A stretch of 64,000 bases of DNA, taken from Candidatus Promineifilum breve. GTDB taxonomy: Bacteria > Chloroflexota > Anaerolineae > Promineifilales > Promineifilaceae. Location: assembly GCF_900066015.1 (NCBI RefSeq), contig NZ_LN890655.1, positions 1,342,726-1,406,725 on the forward strand, given 5' to 3'. The translations under genes and the position numbers were made by a program. Positions 23,479-32,949 of this stretch are shown in pieces. The notes beneath the pieces are model-generated. The model searched no databases, was not told the origin of the DNA, and was given only the letters and a program-made list of their open reading frames with translations. Positions within the stretch are counted from its first letter, which is position 1. Each line of letters opens with the position of its first letter.

Positions 23479-24207
23479 TCATTTGCCCAGCAAACGGCGC
23501 AGGGCATGGATGGGTAAATAGAGTGTCGTGCGGATGGCCGAGTTGTGCCAGACGTTGCCCGCCGCCGACCAGCGCATCCGCCGGTCGACCAGCACGCTTT
23601 CCAGTTCGACCGGCTGCCCCACGACGCCGAAATCGGCCGCCAGATTGGTCAGCGTCTTTTGCCAGAATTCGTCTTCCTGGCGGTGGATAACGCCCAGGCG
23701 CGCCCCGATCTCGAACAAGGGGTCGCCGGCGCGAATCAGCGACACGATCTGCACCACCGTCGCCTCGGCCGCGTCCCGCCCGCCGCGAAAGGCGCTGAAG
23801 TGGATCGTCCCGGCGAAGATGTGGCCCTGGGGCGTGACGAAGACGAAGGAGTGATCGTCGGCGTGGACGACGGCCACGCCGGTGGCGATGGGCGCGCCAG
23901 CCGGGCCTTCCAGATTGATGACCGCCACCTCGCCCGCTTCAATGCGCGGCCGCGAGCCGTAGAAATCGCTGCCTTCCGGCCAATAGTTGGAGAAGTTGGT
24001 TTTCCAGCGCCGGATGACCTCTTGCGGCGTGGCGCTGGAGCCACGAAGACTGATGCGGTACGTCTTGCGCCAGAGCTGGCCGAAGCCCCGTTCGGGGCCG
24101 GCCAGTTCCTTACCGCTTACGTTTAGGTTGATCGCGTCCGGCGGGGTGTCGGTGTCGGGTAGTTTACCGTCCGCAGTCGATGGTGTATCGGCTGTGGGGT
24201 CACTCAT
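23479..24207 (-). CDS. Conserved hypothetical protein, 242 aa
   Basis: Unrecognised protein, with a beta-rich core (about 45-200): FGQLWRKTYRISLRG, ATPQEVIRRWKTNFSNYWPEGSDFYGS, VAVVHADDHSFVFVTPQGHIFAGTIHFSAF. The last part recalls DUF1990-like domains, but only loosely. The C-terminus (VLVDRRMRWSAAGNVWHNSAIRT) is conserved-looking. A disordered acidic N-terminus (about 1-35) is rich in Asp, Thr and Pro. The ATG at 24207 is preferred, as the upstream extension overlaps the next gene. Sits between two flavoprotein genes on the same strand. Confidence 0.6.
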   Translation of the reverse strand: MSDPTADTPSTADGKLPDTDTPPDAINLNVSGKELAGPERGFGQLWRKTYRISLRGSSATPQEVIRRWKTNFSNYWPEGSDFYGSRPRIEAGEVAVINLEGPAGAPIATGVAVVHADDHSFVFVTPQGHIFAGTIHFSAFRGGRDAAEATVVQIVSLIRAGDPLFEIGARLGVIHRQEDEFWQKTLTNLAADFGVVGQPVELESVLVDRRMRWSAAGNVWHNSAIRTTLYLPIHALRRLLGK

Positions 24208-24265
24208 AGGCCGATCATAGCAAAATATTGTGGTTAGCCTAGCAAATTCATTGCGAATAATGCGG

Positions 24266-25738
24266 TCATCCCGCGTCCCGGCGTTCCCACTCGGCGGCAT
24301 AGAACTGCCCCATCTCGTGCCACTCCGGGGCCAGTTGCATCAGCCCCAGATTCAGCACGGCGCGGCGGGCAGCCAGACCGACGATGGACACGTAGGTCGG
24401 GTAAGCCAGCTCCAGATCGGCCAGGATTTCCACGGTGGCCCCGGCGGCCATATTGGCGGCCACAAGATGGACGATCTCCACCGCCTGCTCGCCGACGACG
24501 TGGGCCCCCAGCACCTTGCTGGTTTTGCGGTCCACGACAAGCTTGCAGAATCCCTCGGTATTGCCGTCGATGACCGCCCGGTCGAGGTTGACCATCGAGG
24601 CCAGGGCGACCACAACGTCGTGGCCGGCTTCGCGCGCCCCTTTCTCGGTCAGGCCGACGCTGCCGTACTCGGGGTCGGTGAAGCCGCCGTGGGGGACGAC
24701 TGACGGCCGGTGGGGGCGCGCCTCGCCCCCGTTCAGTTCGGCCACGGCGTTCTCGGCGGCCACGCGGGCCTCGACCCCGGCGCTCTGCACCAGCATCAGG
24801 CGGCCGTCGATGTCGCCGGCGGCGAAAATATGGGGCACGCTGGTGCGCAGATACTCATCGGAGACGACGTAGCTCTTCTCGGTCTTGATGCCGGCCGCGT
24901 CGGGATTGAGAGCCTCGACGTTGCCCGGCCAGCCGACGGCCACCACGAGGGCATCGACAGTGATTTCCTCTTCGGCGTCGTCGCGCTTGTAGACCAGGCG
25001 CAGGCCATCGGCCGTTTTCTCCACCCGCGCCACGCCGCTCATGCCGCTGACGATTTGGATGCCGCGCTGGGTGAAGGCGTTGGTCAGGGCCTCGGTCACG
25101 GCGGCGTCCTCGGCCGGCAGGATGTGGGGGGCCACGTCCAGCAGCGTCACCCGCGCGCCGAAGGTGTTCATAATCGATGCCAGTTGGCAGCCGGTGGCCG
25201 CCGCGCCGATGACCGCCAGCCGGCGGGGCAGCTTGCTCATTCGCCACAGATCGTCGTGGGTCAGGGCATGTTCCGCGCCGGGAAAGGGCAGCCGCCGGGC
25301 ATGGCCGCCGGCGCAGAGGATGAAGCTCCGGGCGGCCAGCTTTTGGCCGCCGTCGCCCAGCTCAATAGTGTGGTCATCGACGAACCGCGCCGGGCCGACG
25401 CCCTCGTAGACGGTGACGCCGGAGCTTTCCAGGTGCTTCAGCAGTTGCTTCTTTTCGTGGACGGCATAGACCACATCCTGAGTGCGGGCGATGAGGCGGC
25501 CGAAATCCAGTTCCGGGCGGCTGCCCAGCAGGCCATACTGTTCGTGCTGGGCCGTCTCGCGCAACAGCCGGGCGGCGTGAGCCAGCACGCGGGTGGGCAC
25601 ACAGCCGTCATTGGTGCACGTACCGCCCAGCCGGTCGCGCTCCACCAGAGCCACTGACGCGCCCAATTCGCGGGCGCGCAAGGCGGCCGTCACCCCCGCC
25701 GGGCCGCCGCCGATTACGATTACGTCATGTTTGTTCAT
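24266..25738 (-). CDS. Pyridine nucleotide-disulfide oxidoreductase
   Basis: A 490-residue class I flavoprotein disulfide reductase, similar to dihydrolipoamide dehydrogenase and mercuric reductase. FAD-binding HDVIVIGGGPAGVTAALRA starts at residue 4; the redox-active pair is in GGTCTNDGCVPTR (about 42-54), with the four-residue spacing of the family. The NAD(P)-binding motif is RLAVIGAAATGCQLASI near 180, the second FAD motif HIFAAGDIDG near 310, dimer-interface domain from 355. The C-terminal His-Glu pair typical of the class (HxxxxE) appears only as PEWHEMGQF. Substrate unknown. ATG at 25738 chosen over 25759. Confidence 0.9.
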   Translation of the reverse strand: MNKHDVIVIGGGPAGVTAALRARELGASVALVERDRLGGTCTNDGCVPTRVLAHAARLLRETAQHEQYGLLGSRPELDFGRLIARTQDVVYAVHEKKQLLKHLESSGVTVYEGVGPARFVDDHTIELGDGGQKLAARSFILCAGGHARRLPFPGAEHALTHDDLWRMSKLPRRLAVIGAAATGCQLASIMNTFGARVTLLDVAPHILPAEDAAVTEALTNAFTQRGIQIVSGMSGVARVEKTADGLRLVYKRDDAEEEITVDALVVAVGWPGNVEALNPDAAGIKTEKSYVVSDEYLRTSVPHIFAAGDIDGRLMLVQSAGVEARVAAENAVAELNGGEARPHRPSVVPHGGFTDPEYGSVGLTEKGAREAGHDVVVALASMVNLDRAVIDGNTEGFCKLVVDRKTSKVLGAHVVGEQAVEIVHLVAANMAAGATVEILADLELAYPTYVSIVGLAARRAVLNLGLMQLAPEWHEMGQFYAAEWERRDAG

Positions 25739-25815
25739 AAGCGGACAAAAATAGCGCAAAGGCAGTCAGACGCCAAGAACGCATATGAATAGTAGGTAAT
25801 TAGGTTAACAAAATA

Positions 25816-25821
25816 TATAAT
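25816..25821 (+). promoter_or_regulatory. -10 box 6 nt before ATG (leaderless candidate)
   Basis: TATAAT ends 6 nt before the DUF4258 ATG in an AT-rich stretch. No good -35 box and no ribosome-binding site are visible. Confidence 0.6.
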
Positions 25822-25827
25822 TGCTGT

Positions 25828-26136
25828 ATGGCTCGAATTGATGACATCCGATCGAAGGTAATTCGCGATGAATTCGAGTTTACGAGACATGCCCTTGATC
25901 GAACCATCCTACGCCGCATACATGTTTCAGAAATACGCGAAGCCATTGACACTGGGCAAATCATTGAAGATTATCCAGAAGACAAGTATGGCCCAAGTTG
26001 CCTAATCTTGGGCTTTACACAGGCAGGGCGGCCTCTTCATCTCCAGTTGACATATCCGTTACAATCGTTGATAAAGTTGATAACTGTTTATGAACCCGAT
26101 CCAGATGAATGGGTGGATTTCCGGATAAGGAGATAA
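25828..26136 (+). CDS. DUF4258 protein, probable RelE-like toxin
   Basis: A 102-residue DUF4258 protein: an N-terminal helix pair (FTRHALDRTILRRIHVSEIREAI), then IEDYPEDKYGPSCLILGFTQAGRPLHLQLTY and a final VYEPDPDEWVDF. This is the typical family sequence. DUF4258 has a RelE/ParE-like small alpha/beta fold, and genes of this kind commonly stand before a YgiT/MqsA-like antitoxin, as here (5 bp gap). mRNA interferase activity is therefore inferred, not shown. AT-rich relative to the neighbourhood, suggesting acquisition. Confidence 0.85.
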   Translation: MARIDDIRSKVIRDEFEFTRHALDRTILRRIHVSEIREAIDTGQIIEDYPEDKYGPSCLILGFTQAGRPLHLQLTYPLQSLIKLITVYEPDPDEWVDFRIRR

Positions 26137-26141
26137 GTAAC

Positions 26142-26369
26142 ATGACTGCGCCAGAAAACGCTCAAGAGCTTGAGAAGGTTCAAATCACTTATACGCTTCT
26201 CTATGATGATAATTTGATAGTAATCGAAAATGTTCCCGCTCGCGTTGACCTGGAAACGGGGGAACAATTCTTCTCGCCCGAAACAGTGGAACAGCTTCAA
26301 TCTATTGTGTGGGGCGGGCGAAGGCCCAAGCGCACGATCCGCACGCCGGTCTACGAGTTTGCCGGGTAA
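26142..26369 (+). CDS. YgiT/MqsA-N-like antitoxin without zinc cysteines
   Basis: A 75-residue protein. The pattern ITYTLLYDDNLIVIENVPARVDLETGEQFFSPETVEQLQSI and the RTPVYEFA end are those of YgiT-type zinc-finger antitoxins. The usual C-x2-C pairs are missing: the second is replaced by VDLETGEQFF where V-C-x2-C-G-E-x-Y/F is normal, and the N-terminal pair is absent too. ATG at 26142 has a strong AAGGAGA site, so the longer in-frame start at 26109 is rejected. Likely neutralises the DUF4258 protein upstream; DNA binding without zinc is uncertain. Confidence 0.8.
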   Translation: MTAPENAQELEKVQITYTLLYDDNLIVIENVPARVDLETGEQFFSPETVEQLQSIVWGGRRPKRTIRTPVYEFAG

Positions 26370-26587
26370 ATGGGGCGCGAACCAATCAGGCGCATGACTC
26401 TTCGCCTCTACTTATCAGGGTCGCCGCATATCGAACGCGCGTGTCGCGCCTAAGACACTGACAACTACATGGCTGTCACCCTGCTGTCCCATGTGGCGGC
26501 CAGCGGCGCATAATACAAGACCCGCAACACGCCGCCCGCCCTGCTCTGGTCAGGTGTGAGCGGCTAGCCCGCCCGATCCGTCCGCTG

Positions 26588-27049
26588 TTACTGCCGCTGC
26601 TCAATCACCAACGGCTGCCCATTGCGGTCGGTCGTGGTACGCAACGTGTAGCCGCCATAGACGCAATCGCCCTGGAACACCTGCCCCACCCGGCCCTCGA
26701 CGGTCAGGTTGTGGGTCGTGTTGGGCAGCAGGGTGATCTCGATCTCCTTGGGGAATTCGTCGAACGGCGCGGTGAAGACACCTGATTCGGTCGTGATGGT
26801 GATCGCCTCGCCCAACCCCAGATCGACAGTGATGATCTGGCTCAGTTGGTCGGTGGGCGACGTGACCGGCTCGACGGTGAAGAACTCCGGCGTGGCCTGC
26901 GGGCATTGGGTGGCGGCGTTATCGTTGCCGGTCGTTGGTTCCGCGTCCGGCGAAGCCACCTGGCGCGGATTCAGCAGCCACCACAGCAGCAGCAGGGCCA
27001 GCACCCCGATGCCAACCACCAAAAGAATGCGAACGGTAGATCGATTCAT
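26588..27049 (-). CDS. Single-pass membrane protein, hypothetical
   Basis: A 153-residue protein with one N-terminal membrane segment (about 7-26, ILLVVGIGVLALLLLWWLL) and an external beta-rich domain. I do not recognise it. The outer part has a Cys near 49 and a second in QGDCVYGGYTLRT near 133, possibly forming a disulfide. ATG with GAGGAGA 9 nt upstream decides the start; a longer in-frame version is unlikely. It follows the 336-residue unknown gene by 16 bp and is probably in one operon with it and the aminotransferase. Confidence 0.68.
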   Translation of the reverse strand: MNRSTVRILLVVGIGVLALLLLWWLLNPRQVASPDAEPTTGNDNAATQCPQATPEFFTVEPVTSPTDQLSQIITVDLGLGEAITITTESGVFTAPFDEFPKEIEITLLPNTTHNLTVEGRVGQVFQGDCVYGGYTLRTTTDRNGQPLVIEQRQ

Positions 27050-27065
27050 CGCGCCATTCTCCTCA

Positions 27066-28076
27066 TCAACGCACTGTGTTCGGATCGACGATATATTTCC
27101 ACCAGTTATAGGCGATGCCGTCGGCCGCCCCGCCAATCTTGGGCAGTAGCTCGAACCACCATTTGTGATGCAGCCGGATGTCGCCGTTGCCCCAGTCGGC
27201 GCAATCAACCTGCTCCGCCTCGCCGTCAAGATTGGGGAAGTTGCGCCACGTGCGCCAGCGGCTCGACACCCGGCGTTTGTTGCCCCAATCGTAGTCGCGC
27301 TCGCTGTTGGGCGCGTAGTGCATCCAGCCCACCTCGGCCTGGCCGGGGTTCTTGTGCTCGTGGCGGAAGAAGCGCTCCCAGAGATTATCGTCGCCGCGCT
27401 TGTTGCGATAGACGTGTTTCATAATCGACTCGGCGCGATGGCCGAAGTTTTCCAGCATCTCGCCCACGCCGCGCTGATAGTTGAAGCCCATGATGACGAA
27501 GCGGCGGTTGGCGTGGGCCGTCTGGGTCAGCGGCGGCGCGTTGCACCAGAACGCCCCCGGGCCGCCCATGATCGACTCGTAATACCCGGCGTAAGGGAAG
27601 GCGAACAGCCAGAACTCGTCTATCGTCCCTTCGTCGACTTTCTTGATCATGTCGAATTCGTCCAGCAGGGCGTCGTAATCGACGGCATCGGGGTTGTGGA
27701 ACCCTTTCCGCGTGCGCCAGGCATCGACGAACGCATCGGCCTGATAGACAAAGCCATCGGCCTTGCGCGGGAAGCGGTCGACGGTCACGTCCTCCACGAT
27801 GTCGTAGGTGACGTAGCCGCCGCTGCACTCATGCAGGTCCTGGATGTAGCCCTTCACCAGTTGCTGGGGGTCGTTCCATTGCAGCACCTTGTTCAGCCGC
27901 TGATTACCCTCGCCGGGCACGCGCGGGTTATGGATGATCAGCGACACACGGCGCGTCACCGGCTCCGGCTTACCCCCGGCCGGCTCATCCGCCTCCTGCC
28001 CGATCAACCCCTTTAGCCCGTCCTCCAGAAAATCGCCCAGGCTCTCCAGAAATCCACCGCTCTTGCGTTTGGTCAT
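27066..28076 (-). CDS. Conserved hypothetical protein, 336 aa
   Basis: No signal peptide; possibly an N-terminal amphipathic helix (GGFLESLGDFLEDGLKGLIG). The main domain (about 45-335) has very many Trp and His residues and distinctive motifs: FAFPYAGYYESIMGGPGAFWCN, FVIMGFNYQRGVGEMLENFGHRAESIM and a closing HHKWWFELLPK...NWWKYI. I have a sense of similar proteins in other environmental bacteria but know no function. The Cys and His content could bind metal. It overlaps the upstream aminotransferase by 4 bp (ATGA), so the two are translationally coupled. Confidence 0.68.
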   Translation of the reverse strand: MTKRKSGGFLESLGDFLEDGLKGLIGQEADEPAGGKPEPVTRRVSLIIHNPRVPGEGNQRLNKVLQWNDPQQLVKGYIQDLHECSGGYVTYDIVEDVTVDRFPRKADGFVYQADAFVDAWRTRKGFHNPDAVDYDALLDEFDMIKKVDEGTIDEFWLFAFPYAGYYESIMGGPGAFWCNAPPLTQTAHANRRFVIMGFNYQRGVGEMLENFGHRAESIMKHVYRNKRGDDNLWERFFRHEHKNPGQAEVGWMHYAPNSERDYDWGNKRRVSSRWRTWRNFPNLDGEAEQVDCADWGNGDIRLHHKWWFELLPKIGGAADGIAYNWWKYIVDPNTVR

Positions 28077-29293
28077 ATTGCTCTCCTCTCTGTCCGCGCT
28101 GCGGGCGCGTTAGCGCCAACGGCCGGCGGCAACAGCCCGGCCAGCGCGGCCAGCAAGGCATCGACGTCTGCCGGCGTATTATAGCCCTGAATCGAAATAC
28201 GGATGAATTGCCGCTCGCCCCACTGGACGCAGGGAATCTCCACCCGGTAGTCGTCGTAGAGGCGCTGTTTGAAGGCCGGCAGATCGGCGATGGGCGGCAG
28301 CGCGGCGGCGGCCATCTGCCCGTAGAAGTCGCCGGGCGGCTGGGGATAGAGCGACGGCAGCCCGGTCAGCGCCTCGATGCGGCCGATGGCCTCGGCCGTC
28401 AGCGCGTGGCATCGGGCGCGCACCGCCGGCCAGTCATGTTGCGCCTGGAATTCAATCGCCGCCGGCACGGCCAGATAGGCGGCATAATCCTTCGTGCCCG
28501 GATACTGGAGAAAGTCGAGGAAGTCGGAGCCGAAGGTGAAGCCCGGCGCGGCGGGCACGTCATTCCAGCCCCAGCCGACGATGAGCGGCTCGATCAGATG
28601 TTGCACGTCGGGCCGGGCATAGAGAAAGCCCGCTCCCTTCGGCGCGCAGAGCCACTTGTGGCAGTTGCCGGCGTAGAAATCGGCTCCCACGGCGGTCAGA
28701 TCGAGGGGGATCTGCCCCGGCGCGTGGGCTCCATCGATGACGGTCAGGATGCCGGCGGCGCGGGCGCGGGCACAGACGGCGGCCACCGGAAAACGTACGG
28801 CCGTGGGCGAGGTGATGTGGCTCAGGAAGATGATCCGCGTGCGCGGCGTGACGCCCGCCCACAACGCTTCAACGATGGCTTCGTCCGTGGTCAGGGGCAG
28901 CGGGATGGCCCGGCTGACCACACTGAAGCCGCGCTCACGGCTCATATAGCGCCAGGCCCGCTCGCACGCGCCGTACTCATGGTCGGTCGTCAGCACCTCG
29001 TCGCCCGGCCCCAGCCGCAACGAGCGAGCCACGACGTTGACGCCGAACGTCGCGTTGGGCACGTAGACCAGGTCAGCGGCGGCGGCGTTAAGGTAGTCGC
29101 CCAACGCCCGGCGGGCCTCGGCCAGATAGCCGCCGATGTCGCTGCCCAGGAACTGCACCGGCTGCCACTCCAGGCGGCGCTGCCACTGCTGATAAACGTC
29201 GAAGACCGGCCGCGGCGTGGCGCCGAAGGAGCCGTGATTCAGAAACACAACGTCGGGATCGAGTAGAAAGTGGTTGCGCAGGGATTCAATCAT
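28073..29293 (-). CDS. Class V aminotransferase, isopenicillin-N-epimerase-like
   Basis: A 406-residue PLP enzyme of fold type I. The CefD-like signature FLNHGSFGATPR is at 17-28; the PLP-stacking region YVPNATFGVN is near 78, D in VIDGAHAPGQIPLD near 190, and the Schiff-base Lys in AGNCHKWLCAPKG near 215. Relatives include isopenicillin N epimerase, cysteine desulfurase-like and egtE-type lyases; substrate cannot be told apart by sequence. ATG start. First gene of a coupled run with an unknown protein; divergent from the SAM riboswitch and metY. Confidence 0.87.
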   Translation of the reverse strand: MIESLRNHFLLDPDVVFLNHGSFGATPRPVFDVYQQWQRRLEWQPVQFLGSDIGGYLAEARRALGDYLNAAAADLVYVPNATFGVNVVARSLRLGPGDEVLTTDHEYGACERAWRYMSRERGFSVVSRAIPLPLTTDEAIVEALWAGVTPRTRIIFLSHITSPTAVRFPVAAVCARARAAGILTVIDGAHAPGQIPLDLTAVGADFYAGNCHKWLCAPKGAGFLYARPDVQHLIEPLIVGWGWNDVPAAPGFTFGSDFLDFLQYPGTKDYAAYLAVPAAIEFQAQHDWPAVRARCHALTAEAIGRIEALTGLPSLYPQPPGDFYGQMAAAALPPIADLPAFKQRLYDDYRVEIPCVQWGERQFIRISIQGYNTPADVDALLAALAGLLPPAVGANAPAARTERRAI

Positions 29294-29395
29294 AAGAAGG
29301 CTGAATTGTCCCCCCTTGGCGGTTGGCCGGCAAGCTCGACCCGCCTATGAAAGAGACACAACGCCCGCCCCCCTTCTATTGGACAATATTCCCTC

Positions 29396-29424
29396 TTGAC
29401 AACCCCCGCGCCGTTCGCTATAGT
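29396..29424 (+). promoter_or_regulatory. Promoter of the met operon
   Basis: TTGACA (29396-29401), 17-bp spacer, TATAGT (29419-29424). Start of transcription is expected near 29431, about 20 nt before the riboswitch. Confidence 0.85.
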
Positions 29425-29450
29425 TCCCGCCAACAACTGCATAGATGTCA

Positions 29451-29571
29451 CTTTTATCCAGAGAGGTGGAGGGACCGGCCCTATGAAACCTCGGCAACCC
29501 GGATTGGACGGCAGGGATTGCGTCCAATCGACAAGGTGCCAACTCCGGCAGACGATTCTGGAAGATGAGAG
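29451..29571 (+). promoter_or_regulatory. SAM-I (S-box) riboswitch aptamer
   Basis: The conserved core is unmistakable: AGAGAGGTGGAGGGACCGG, then CCCTATGAAACC, CGGCAACC, AAGGTGCCAACTCC and the closing GATGAGAG. Helix P1 pairs CTTTTATC with GATGAGAG. SAM binding should favour the terminator that follows, shutting metY-metX-metW when SAM is plentiful. Confidence 0.96.
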
Positions 29572-29627
29572 CGACAGGGACCCGCGCAATCCCGCCACGC
29601 TGACAATCAACCAAATCAACTACCACC

Positions 29628-29660
29628 GGACCCTCTGGACTTTACGCCGAGGGTCTTTTT
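29628..29660 (+). terminator. Riboswitch-controlled terminator
   Basis: Stem GACCCTC/GAGGGTC followed by TTTTT, about 57 nt after the aptamer and 50 nt before the metY ATG: the expression platform of the S-box. Confidence 0.9.
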
Positions 29661-29662
29661 GA

Positions 29663-31000
<1,338 letters not shown>

Positions 31001-31076
31001 TGACGAGTGACGAATGACGAATGACGAATGAAGAACTCTCTTCCATTCGTCATTCGTCATTCGTAATTCGTAATTT
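31001..31076. repeat. Heptad hairpin repeat TGACGAA / CATTCGT
   Basis: Five TGACGAA-type heptads, a short loop, then CATTCGT/AATTCGT heptads in inverse orientation, filling the metY-metX gap. Lies within the presumed operon, so the RNA would carry a strong hairpin. Confidence 0.9.
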
Positions 31077-31081
31077 TCCCC

Positions 31082-32233
31082 ATGACTTCTTCCCTCGGCC
31101 TCGTCACGCCCCACACCTTCACCTTCGGTGAGGCTGAGCCGTTCGTGCTGGAGAGCGGGGCCACGCTGGGGCCGGTGACGCTGGCCTACGAGACGTATGG
31201 CCGCCTGAACGCCGCGCGCAGCAACGCCATCCTCATCCTCCACGCCCTGAGCGGCAGCGCCCACGCCGCCGGCACTCATGCCGCCGACGACGCCCACCCG
31301 GGCTGGTGGGATGAGTGCATCGGGCCGGGCAAGGCGTTCGACACGGAGCGCTACTTCGTCATCTGTAGCAACGTGTTGGGCAGTTGCTACGGCTCCAGCG
31401 GTCCGACGGCCGAAAACCCGCAAACCGGGCGGCCGTATGGACTGGCCTTCCCGGTGGTCACCGTGGGCGACATGGTGCGCGCCCAGGAGCGGCTGCTCGA
31501 TCACCTGGGCATCGAGCGCCTGCTGTGCGCCGCCGGCGGCTCGATGGGCGGGATGCAGGTGCTGGAATGGGCCGCCCACCATCCGGGCCGGCTGCGGGCG
31601 GCCATCCCCCTGGCGACGACCGCCCGCCACAGCCCGATGCTCATCGCCCTGAGCGAGGTCGGCCGGCAGGCCATCTACGCCGACCCGGCCTGGAACAATG
31701 GCGACTACTACGCCAACGGCCACAAGCCCGACGCCGGGCTGGCCGTGGCCCGCATGGTCGGCCACATCACCTACCTCAGCGACGCCTCCATGAATCAGAA
31801 GTTCGGCCGCCGCCTGCAAACCCGCGAGCAGTACGGCTACGAATTCCAGACCGAGTTCGCCGTGGAGAGCTACCTGAAATACAACGGCAACAACTTCACC
31901 CGCCGCTTCGACGCCAACAGCTATCTCTACGTGACCAAGGCGATGGATTACTTCGACCTGACTCAGCCGACGGGGTCGCTGGCGGCGGCCCTGGCCGGGG
32001 CGTCGGCGATCAAGTTCCTGGTGGTCAGCTTCACCAGCGATTGGCTCTATCCTTCCTACCACAGCAAGGACCTGGTGCGCGCCCTCCACACCGTGGGGGC
32101 CGACGTGACCTATCTCGACATCGAAAGCACCTGGGGCCACGATGCCTTCCTGCTGGAGGTGGACACCATGACCCGACTGCTGGGCAGCTTCCTTGACCGA
32201 TTGGCCCAGGAAGAAGGTGTTGCCCGGCCGTAA
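31082..32233 (+). CDS. metX: Homoserine O-acetyltransferase MetX
   Basis: A 383-residue alpha/beta-hydrolase-fold transferase that acylates homoserine from acetyl-CoA, the first committed step of methionine synthesis. The triad is visible: Ser in AAGGSMGGMQVLEW (about 154), Asp in FTSDWLYP (about 320), His in STWGHDAFLLE (about 352). LAYETYGRLNAARSNAIL and NVLGSCYGSSGP are typical. Some MetX homologues use succinyl-CoA; sequence by eye does not settle this, but the neighbouring MetY favours acetyl. Middle gene of metY-metX-metW. ATG directly after the heptad hairpin. Confidence 0.95.
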   Translation: MTSSLGLVTPHTFTFGEAEPFVLESGATLGPVTLAYETYGRLNAARSNAILILHALSGSAHAAGTHAADDAHPGWWDECIGPGKAFDTERYFVICSNVLGSCYGSSGPTAENPQTGRPYGLAFPVVTVGDMVRAQERLLDHLGIERLLCAAGGSMGGMQVLEWAAHHPGRLRAAIPLATTARHSPMLIALSEVGRQAIYADPAWNNGDYYANGHKPDAGLAVARMVGHITYLSDASMNQKFGRRLQTREQYGYEFQTEFAVESYLKYNGNNFTRRFDANSYLYVTKAMDYFDLTQPTGSLAAALAGASAIKFLVVSFTSDWLYPSYHSKDLVRALHTVGADVTYLDIESTWGHDAFLLEVDTMTRLLGSFLDRLAQEEGVARP

Positions 32234-32240
32234 GAAAAAT

Positions 32241-32324
32241 GTAGCGGGTAGCGAGTGGCGAGTGGCGAGTCGCTCTGAACTCGCCACCCGCCACTCGCCA
32301 CCCGCCACCCGCCACTCGCCACTC
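32241..32324. repeat. Heptad hairpin repeat (GTGGCGA / GCCACTC)
   Basis: Four units GTAGCGG/GTGGCGA, a loop, and six inverted units GCCACCC/GCCACTC between metX and metW. Same unit family as 5965 and 55930. Confidence 0.9.
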
Positions 32325-32337
32325 TTGAAATGAGCTA

Positions 32338-32949
32338 ATGAATACACAATCACAGCCCTCCCTCACCCTCCGCCCCGATTTGCGGGCCGTGGCCGCGCTG
32401 GCGCCGGTGGGCGCGCGGGCGCTCGATCTGGGCTGCGGCGACGGCGCGCTGCTCGATTATCTGAAGCGCGAGAAGGGGGTGAACGGCCGCGGCATCGAGA
32501 TGAGCGAGGCGGGGGTGCTGGCCTGCGTGCGGCGCGGCCTCAGCGTCCGCCAGGGCAATCTACAGGAGGGGCTGGCCGATTATCCCGATGGGAGCTTCGA
32601 CGTAGTGATCCTCAGCCAGACGCTGCAATTTCTGGATGATCCGGGGATGATCCTGGGCGAGATGCTGCGCGTCGGCCGCCTGGCGGTGGTCAGCTTCCCC
32701 AACTGGGGCAACTGGCGCTGCCGGCTGGAGTTATTGCGGCGCGGCAGCATCCCGGCCGCGCCTGACTATCCCCAACCGTGGTATCACACCCCCCGCCAGC
32801 AGCCATTGACGGCGGCCGATTTTGCCGCCCTGTGTCGCGAGCAAACCATCGACGTGCGCCGGGTGATCTATCTGTCCGGCCAGCGAAACGTCCGGCTGCT
32901 GCCCAATCTGACCGCCCGCACGGCTATCTTCGCCCTGGAACGGTTGTAG
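32338..32949 (+). CDS. metW: MetW, methionine biosynthesis methyltransferase-like
   Basis: A 203-residue class I SAM-binding-fold protein of the MetW family. Motif I is ALDLGCGDGALLDYL (about 28-42), followed by GRGIEMSEAGVLACVRRGL, and VVILSQTLQFLDDP near 88. MetW is normally encoded next to metX and is needed for full homoserine acyltransferase activity in several bacteria; direct methyl transfer has not been needed for that role. The metX-metW order here fits. ATG at 32338. Last gene of the SAM-riboswitch operon. Confidence 0.93.
   Translation: MNTQSQPSLTLRPDLRAVAALAPVGARALDLGCGDGALLDYLKREKGVNGRGIEMSEAGVLACVRRGLSVRQGNLQEGLADYPDGSFDVVILSQTLQFLDDPGMILGEMLRVGRLAVVSFPNWGNWRCRLELLRRGSIPAAPDYPQPWYHTPRQQPLTAADFAALCREQTIDVRRVIYLSGQRNVRLLPNLTARTAIFALERL

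Noticed and set aside
26370-26587. 218-bp gap checked for a tRNA or small RNA
   Set aside because: No tRNA cloverleaf, terminator or coding frame with a ribosome site could be seen; apparently plain spacer.
29323-29662. Small open frames on both strands
   Set aside because: They fall on the SAM riboswitch and its promoter; the RNA structure explains the conservation.
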